Assembly: GCA_052389435.1 (NCBI GenBank)
Contig: JBQTIB010000101.1
Span: 1-25,654, forward strand
Origin: JBQTKD01 sp052389435
GTDB taxonomy: Bacteria > Actinomycetota > Actinomycetes > Sporichthyales > Sporichthyaceae
DNA: 25,654 bases
Direction of reading: 5' to 3'
In this document: in pieces, positions 21,362 to 25,654 of the stretch
How the letters are laid out: each line of letters begins with the position of its first letter
Numbering within the stretch: position 1 is the first letter of the stretch
Position numbers and translations under genes: made by a program
Notes under the pieces: generated by a model
Databases searched by the model: none
The model's input: only the letters and a program-made list of their open reading frames with translations
What the model was told of the DNA's origin: nothing

Positions 21362-22903
21362 ATGAGCCCCCGCAGAGTTCACAAAGCGATTCCCCTGGCG
21401 GTGAGCGCCGGCATGCTCCTCGCTGCCTGCGGATCCGACGGCGAAACCGCCACAGCCCGCCAGGGGCCCGTTGCACCCGCAACCCAGGCCGAGGCGCCCG
21501 TCGCGGCGGGCGCGCCGGTCGCCGAAACGCTGCCGGCGGAGCAGGACGCCGTAGCTGCCGAGGCAGCGGCGGCTCCCGTGGCCGAGCCAGTCGCCGCGGG
21601 GGTGCCGAAGGTCGTCAAGAAGGAGTCGACGAAGGCCACAGCCGTTCGGGCGAAGCCGACGACGAAGCGCACCGCGGCTGCCGGCGCCCTCAACACGGCG
21701 GAAGCGGAGAACGAGCGCATCTACCTGGCCAAGAACGGCGCCACCGACGTCGGCGTCGTTCGCAACGAGATCAAGCTGGGCTCGATCAACATGCACGGCA
21801 TGGCTCTGGGCAACATCATCACCCAGCCGCAGGTGCGGGCGAACCTGGCCACCGCCTCGGCCATCAACGACCGCGGCGGAGTCCTCGGCCGACGCATCAA
21901 GATCGTGGACTGCGACGACGGACCGGGCGAGGTCTCGCGGGCCAAGGCGTGCATCAAGAAACTGGTGTCCCAGGACAGGATCTTCTCGCTGATCACCGGC
22001 ATCGACTGGGCCACGGCCTCGATCCACGACGACCTGAAGCAGAACCGGCTTCCCTACGTCGGTGCGTGGGCGTACAGCCAGACCGAGTGGCAGGACCCGT
22101 TCATGTTCCCCACGCACATGTCGATGATTCACGAGGCGATGGCCGGGGCGAACTGGGTGCGCGACGTGGTCAAGCCCAAGACCTACGGCCTGATCTGTCT
22201 GACCAGTCCCGAGATGCAACTGGCCTGCGACGCGGTGGCGACAATCCTCGACAAGTCGGGGGCGAAAATGGTGAAGAAGGCCGACGTCTCCATCTCGGAG
22301 GCCTCGATGTCCTCGCAGGTGCTCGCGATGCGTGCAGCCAACCCGGACCACATCGTCCACTACGTAATCAACCCGGCGACCATCGCGAAGTTCATGGTCG
22401 AGTCCGCACAGCAGGGCTACTGGCCTGCCGAGGGCATCTCCGGCAACCATCTGACTACGGAGGCGCTCGGCGGCCTCATTGGCAAGTACCCGGCCGGTCG
22501 GTACTGGACCAACACGACGTACAAGCTGTGGGGCACCGAGTACATGGCGACCATGAACAAGTACGCGCGGGCCAACCGAGGCCTCAACCACCACATCACG
22601 CAGGCCGGCTACGCGGGGGTCAACGTGTTCGCATTGGCGGCCAGAGAGGCGGGTCCGAATCTGACGCGCGATCGGCTGATGGCCGTTCTAGGAAACGGCA
22701 CGGTGTGGAAGGCCGACGCCAGCCTCGACCAGCGCTTCTCCTACGTCCAAAGCGAGCGGCAGGGAGACAACTGGAGCAGGGAGAACGTCCAGGGCCGCGA
22801 GTTCATGTACAAGTACGCGGGCACCAACACCGTGTCCAATCCCGACGGCACCCCGTCCGGCTTCGAGCCCGCCGAAGGCGCCTTCGTCATCACCACCCAC
22901 TAG
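21362..22903 (+). CDS. Substrate-binding lipoprotein, branched-chain amino acid/amide type
   Basis: A 513-residue extracytoplasmic binding protein of the Peripla_BP_6 (Leu/Ile/Val-binding, LivK-like) family. The lipobox LLAAC ends at C23. A low-complexity Ala/Pro/Glu/Lys tether follows, up to about residue 115, and the binding domain starts around residue 135 at EIKLGSINMHGM. Family stretches include INDRGGVLGRRIKIVDCDDG, ACIKKLVSQDRIF and the periplasmic fold's repeating beta-alpha units. In actinobacteria such orphan proteins often serve catabolic clusters for hydrophobic compounds rather than amino acids; here no permease or ATPase is nearby, so the transporter is elsewhere or the protein acts as a sensor. 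The ATG has AGGAG 9 nt upstream. It lies between the P450/SnoaL pair and the convergent hydratase/ALDH/SnoaL operon. Confidence 0.87.
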   Translation: MSPRRVHKAIPLAVSAGMLLAACGSDGETATARQGPVAPATQAEAPVAAGAPVAETLPAEQDAVAAEAAAAPVAEPVAAGVPKVVKKESTKATAVRAKPTTKRTAAAGALNTAEAENERIYLAKNGATDVGVVRNEIKLGSINMHGMALGNIITQPQVRANLATASAINDRGGVLGRRIKIVDCDDGPGEVSRAKACIKKLVSQDRIFSLITGIDWATASIHDDLKQNRLPYVGAWAYSQTEWQDPFMFPTHMSMIHEAMAGANWVRDVVKPKTYGLICLTSPEMQLACDAVATILDKSGAKMVKKADVSISEASMSSQVLAMRAANPDHIVHYVINPATIAKFMVESAQQGYWPAEGISGNHLTTEALGGLIGKYPAGRYWTNTTYKLWGTEYMATMNKYARANRGLNHHITQAGYAGVNVFALAAREAGPNLTRDRLMAVLGNGTVWKADASLDQRFSYVQSERQGDNWSRENVQGREFMYKYAGTNTVSNPDGTPSGFEPAEGAFVITTH

Positions 22904-22926
22904 CGGACATCGAACCGTCCGCGCGT

Positions 22927-22964
22927 CGACGCCGGCCCTGGTCCAAGGACCGAGGCCGGCGTTG
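22927..22964. terminator. Bidirectional hairpin between convergent genes
   Basis: ACGCCGGCC (22929-22937) pairs with GGCCGGCGT (22954-22962), and inside it GGTCC (22940-22944) pairs with GGACC (22947-22951) around AA. The two stems are separated only by a CT/GA mismatch. It lies between the stops of the binding protein (22903) and enoyl-CoA hydratase 2 (22976). There is no T-run, so it is called a terminator mainly by position and stem strength. Confidence 0.65.
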
Positions 22965-22975
22965 TCGGCTGGGGC

Positions 22976-23737
22976 TCAGCTCTGCCACATGGGCGGACGA
23001 CGTTCGACGGCGGCGCGCGGACCTTCGAGGGTGTCGGGGCTATTTTCCATCTCCGCCCACGTCGCGTTGTTGTACTCCCACACGGGATCCTCGGCGCCGA
23101 CGGCAAGTCGGCCGACCCGCAACGAGGCGCGGATGGACTGCGGCGAGGCCGCGGCGATCCGATGCGCCAGGTCCAGCGCCGCGGCCAGCGATGCGCCCGT
23201 CGGCACCACGGAGTTGACCAGCCCCCAGTGCGCTGCCCGTTCGGCTCCTATCCGTTCGCCTGCGAGCAAAACGCCCCAGGCGATCGCGGGCGGGATCCGA
23301 CGCGGGAGGCGGACCAGCCCGCCGGCCGCAGCGATGAGCCCGATGGACGCCTCGGGGAAGGAGAAGAACGCGTGCGTCTCGGCGACGGCCAGTTCGCAGG
23401 CGAGCATCACTTCGAAGCCGCCCGCGATGGCCGGGCCGTTCACGGCCGCGATGCAGGGCTTGCGTCGGGGGTGGCGCACGAACCCGGCGAAGCCGTAGTC
23501 GCCGAGCAGAATCGCGGGGCCCTCGCCCGCGTTGTAGGCGTCGAGGTCCATGCCCGCGGTGAAGACGGAGCCGGAACCGGTCAACACGATCGCCTTGACC
23601 GTCGGGTCCTGCTCCGCCACCGCCACCGCCGCGCGGAGTTCCGCGGTGAGCGCGGCGTCGACCGCGTTGCGGCGCGCGGGCCGATTCAGGGTGATGACCG
23701 CGACCGGACCCGACCGATCCCGCAGGACGTTGCCCAT
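22976..23737 (-). CDS. Enoyl-CoA hydratase/isomerase family protein 2
   Basis: A 253-residue crotonase-family enzyme. The oxyanion loops are FTAGMDLDAY and IAGGFEVMLACE, and both catalytic-type acids are present, E109 in GGFEVM and E129 in FPEASIG, spaced by 20 residues as in rat enoyl-CoA hydratase. TAGMDL replaces the common SAGADL. The C-terminal part is ordinary for the family. It is the last gene of a minus-strand run SnoaL-like copy 2, aldehyde dehydrogenase, hydratase, starting 38 bp after the ALDH stop. Differences from hydratase 1 across the whole length suggest a different substrate rather than a recent duplicate. Confidence 0.9.
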   Translation of the reverse strand: MGNVLRDRSGPVAVITLNRPARRNAVDAALTAELRAAVAVAEQDPTVKAIVLTGSGSVFTAGMDLDAYNAGEGPAILLGDYGFAGFVRHPRRKPCIAAVNGPAIAGGFEVMLACELAVAETHAFFSFPEASIGLIAAAGGLVRLPRRIPPAIAWGVLLAGERIGAERAAHWGLVNSVVPTGASLAAALDLAHRIAAASPQSIRASLRVGRLAVGAEDPVWEYNNATWAEMENSPDTLEGPRAAVERRPPMWQS

Positions 23738-23775
23738 CGATTCTCCCTACCGCGTCGAGATCCTCCGGCGCCCGT

Positions 23776-25209
23776 TCACGACGCCTCCGCCGGCTGGTTG
23801 AGCTGAACTGCCTTGTACTGAAGGAAAGCCTCGAGGCCGTACCGGCCGCCCTCGCGGTCGATGCCGGACTGCTTCCAGCCCCCGAACGGGGCGTGGACGT
23901 TCAGCGGGGCGCCGTTCACGTCGACCATTCCCGTCCGAAGACGGCGAGCCACGGCCACCGCGCGGGCACGATCCGCGGACCACACCGCTCCGTGGAGGCC
24001 GTAGGGGGTGCCGTTGGCGATGGCCACCGCGTCGTCGACGTCGCGGTAGGGAAGGACGACGAGGACGGGTCCGAAGATCTCCTCCTGCGAGATGCGCATG
24101 CGTCGATCGACGTCGCCGAACACCGTTGGCCGCACGAAATACCCGCGGTCCAACCCGGCGGGGGCGTCGACGCCGCCGGTGACGAGCCGGGCGCCCTCGG
24201 CCAGGCCGAGGCGGATGTAGTCGCGGACCCGTTCCCGCTGGACGGCGGTGACGACGGGACCGAGTTGGGTTCCGTCCAGCAGTGGGTTGCCGAGCACGAG
24301 ACTTTCGGCCACGGCGGCGGCGATGGCCTCGGCTTCGGCCAGACGATCACGCGGAACAAGCAGACGCGTCCAGGCGAAGCAGGTCTGTCCGGAGTTGAGA
24401 TACGCATTGAGCAGGCCAGCTGTCACCGCCTCGGCGAGGTCGGCGTCCGCAAGCACGATGTTGGCGGACTTGCCGCCGAGCTCGAGCACAGTCCGTTTCA
24501 GACCCTGGCCGGCGACCGAGGCGACGGCGCGGCCGACGGCGGTGGATCCGGTGAAGGACACGACCTCGACGGCGGGGTGCGCCACCAGCGCCTCACCGAC
24601 TGGCGCCAGCCCGGGCACGAGGTTGAAGACCCCGGGCGGAAAGCCCACGCGATCGATCAGATCGGCGACGACGAACCCGGCCAGGGGCGCGATCTCGCTC
24701 GGCTTGAGAACGACCGTGCAGCCGGCTGCCAGCGCAGCAACCACCTTGACGACGATCTGGTAGAGCGGGTAGTTCCACGGCGTGATCGCGGCGACCACCC
24801 CGGCCGGCTCGCGCAGTACGAGGGAGTGGCCGATCTGCTCGGCGAACGGGAAGATCTCCAGCAGATCGACGTAGGAGGAGAGCACGGCGTGTGCGGCGCC
24901 GGTCTGGAACATCGCGGCCGTCGGTAGAGGCATGCCGACCTGGCGGGCGATGTCGGTGGTCAGATGACTGAGGCGGGGGGCGAGGGCGTCGCGGAGTTCG
25001 GCGAGGTAGTCACGGCGCTCCTTGACCGGCGTGGTGGCCCAGGAGTCGCGGGCGCGTTCGGCGGCGAGCACCGCGTCCTCGACGTCGCGTACTCCGGCCA
25101 GGGCCACTTCGGCGAACACCTCTTCGGTGCTCGAGTCTCGAAGTGTGGTCGTGCCGCCGCCGCGCGGCGCGCGCCAGGAGCCGTCGATGTAGATCTCGTT
25201 CCAGTTCAT
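23776..25209 (-). CDS. NAD(P)-dependent aldehyde dehydrogenase
   Basis: A 477-residue aldehyde dehydrogenase that oxidises an aldehyde to the acid in the cytoplasm. The cofactor-binding Rossmann region includes AAITPWNYPLYQ, VLKPSEIAP and FTGSTAVGRAV. The general base is E243 in LELGGKS and the catalytic cysteine is C277 in NSGQTCFAW. EEIFGPVL and the C-terminal FGGWKQSGI motif complete the family set. Length is normal. The ATG at 25209 has GGAG 7 nt upstream; a longer frame extends into the SnoaL-like gene but is not plausible. It lies 89 bp after the SnoaL-like stop and 38 bp before hydratase 2, probably in one operon. It could oxidise the aldehyde made after P450 hydroxylation; that link is inferred. 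Confidence 0.93.
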   Translation of the reverse strand: MNWNEIYIDGSWRAPRGGGTTTLRDSSTEEVFAEVALAGVRDVEDAVLAAERARDSWATTPVKERRDYLAELRDALAPRLSHLTTDIARQVGMPLPTAAMFQTGAAHAVLSSYVDLLEIFPFAEQIGHSLVLREPAGVVAAITPWNYPLYQIVVKVVAALAAGCTVVLKPSEIAPLAGFVVADLIDRVGFPPGVFNLVPGLAPVGEALVAHPAVEVVSFTGSTAVGRAVASVAGQGLKRTVLELGGKSANIVLADADLAEAVTAGLLNAYLNSGQTCFAWTRLLVPRDRLAEAEAIAAAVAESLVLGNPLLDGTQLGPVVTAVQRERVRDYIRLGLAEGARLVTGGVDAPAGLDRGYFVRPTVFGDVDRRMRISQEEIFGPVLVVLPYRDVDDAVAIANGTPYGLHGAVWSADRARAVAVARRLRTGMVDVNGAPLNVHAPFGGWKQSGIDREGGRYGLEAFLQYKAVQLNQPAEAS

Positions 25210-25250
25210 GCGGCGGCTCCAGTGAGCGGGCAGGCAGAGCCGCAGACGGA

Positions 25251-25280
25251 TCGGGCACGCTCGACGTGCCGCGTGCCCGA
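25251..25280 (-). repeat. Intergenic hairpin with an alternative pairing arm
   Basis: TCGGGCACG (25251-25259) pairs perfectly with CGTGCCCGA (25272-25280). The same left arm can instead pair through GGCACG (25254-25259) with CGTGCC at 25265-25270, so two mutually exclusive stems exist. A short palindrome CCTCGTCGAGG follows at 25281-25291. The site is in the transcribed gap between SnoaL-like copy 2 and the ALDH gene. Confidence 0.5.
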
Positions 25281-25298
25281 CCTCGTCGAGGCTGGCTG

Positions 25299-25654
25299 CT
25301 AGCCGCGGAAGGCTGCAGAGGCCACGGCGGAGTTGAAGAAGTCCCGGAAGTGCAGCCACTTGCCGTCGCGCAGGGTGATGATGTGGGCGAAGTCCGAGTC
25401 GAACTGCACGCCGGTCGCACGGATCTCGAACCACAGGTGGCCCCAGACGGCCAGGTCGTCGCCGCTCGCGATGAACGTGTACGGCTCGATCTTGTTGACG
25501 GCCACCGAGGTGCCGACGGCCGTGAGGAACTTCGTAGCTCCGTCGAAGCCCTCGAACTCGCCCGCGTAGGGGCCGTGTTCGTCGCCGTAGTAGACGATCC
25601 GGATGTCGGGATCCAGGTTCGCGAACACCGTCTCGGCGTCGCCGCGCGGAACCG
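25299..25654 (-). CDS. SnoaL/NTF2-like protein, copy 2 (5' end outside the window)
   Basis: At least 118 residues of a SnoaL/NTF2-like cone-fold protein; the start codon lies beyond the right edge. It is a close paralogue of the protein at 20669-21070: both contain PRGDAETVFANLDP, RIVYYGD, DGATKF or EGATKF, KIEPYTFIA, WGHLWFE and the identical C-terminal DFFNSAVASAAFRG. Differences cluster in the loop after YYGD and in the strand after WFE. It appears to lead the operon with the ALDH and hydratase 2 genes. The ligand or reaction is unknown; its association with both a P450 and an ALDH suggests a pocket for the same or a related pathway intermediate. Confidence 0.83.
   Translation of the reverse strand, partial: VPRGDAETVFANLDPDIRIVYYGDEHGPYAGEFEGFDGATKFLTAVGTSVAVNKIEPYTFIASGDDLAVWGHLWFEIRATGVQFDSDFAHIITLRDGKWLHFRDFFNSAVASAAFRG

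Noticed and set aside
20669..25654. SnoaL-like paralogues as terminal repeats of a mobile element
   Set aside because: They are full genes diverged in sequence, with no transposase, target duplication or terminal inverted ends.

Overview
The window is very GC-rich, with many GTG and occasional TTG starts, tight gene packing, TANNNT-type -10 elements close to start codons, and a DtxR/IdeR-like iron box. Together with the gene content (TerD-AIM24 protein, PucR-type regulator, MpaB-type oxygenase, P450, many acyl-CoA enzymes) this points to an actinobacterium. A Sporichthya/Frankia-like soil lineage is only a guess. No rRNA, tRNA, transposase, phage gene or CRISPR array was seen.

Layout. 1-5.2 kb: a PLP aminotransferase diverges from a complete iron(III) ABC importer (lipoprotein, fused double permease, ATPase) behind a probable iron box. 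5.2-7.4 kb: on the minus strand, a small unknown protein, a GlxA-type DJ-1/AraC regulator and a stand-alone DJ-1/PfpI enzyme of the isonitrile hydratase type. 7.5-8.85 kb: a thiolase preceded by two overlapping inverted repeats and closed by a clear intrinsic terminator. 8.86-12.4 kb: on the minus strand, an MpaB-type oxygenase, a Cys-rich putative zinc protein and two paralogous secreted CAP-domain proteins; a plus-strand SRPBCC gene sits between the two CAP genes. 12.5-17.2 kb: a TesB-like thioesterase diverging from an MFS exporter, then a TerD-linker-AIM24 fusion and a secreted protein with two apparent cupredoxin-like halves.

17.2-25.65 kb looks like an accessory lipid, terpenoid or steroid-type catabolic region. 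It holds enoyl-CoA hydratase 1, a PucR-type regulator, a cytochrome P450 with a SnoaL/NTF2-like protein, an orphan branched-chain-amino-acid-type substrate-binding lipoprotein behind a hairpin-rich leader, and on the opposite strand a second SnoaL-like paralogue, an aldehyde dehydrogenase and enoyl-CoA hydratase 2. The two SnoaL-like genes bracket the region in opposite orientation. A P450 (oxidation), ALDH (acid formation), hydratases and thiolase (beta-oxidation) would make a coherent oxidative route, but the substrate cannot be read from the sequence.

The least explained items are the structured leader at about 21.17-21.35 kb, the TerD-AIM24 fusion with its secreted neighbour, the near-identical palindromes upstream of both CAP genes, the paired operators before the thiolase, a 14-bp tandem repeat after the PucR gene, and a set of -10 elements placed so that several genes should be transcribed without a leader.
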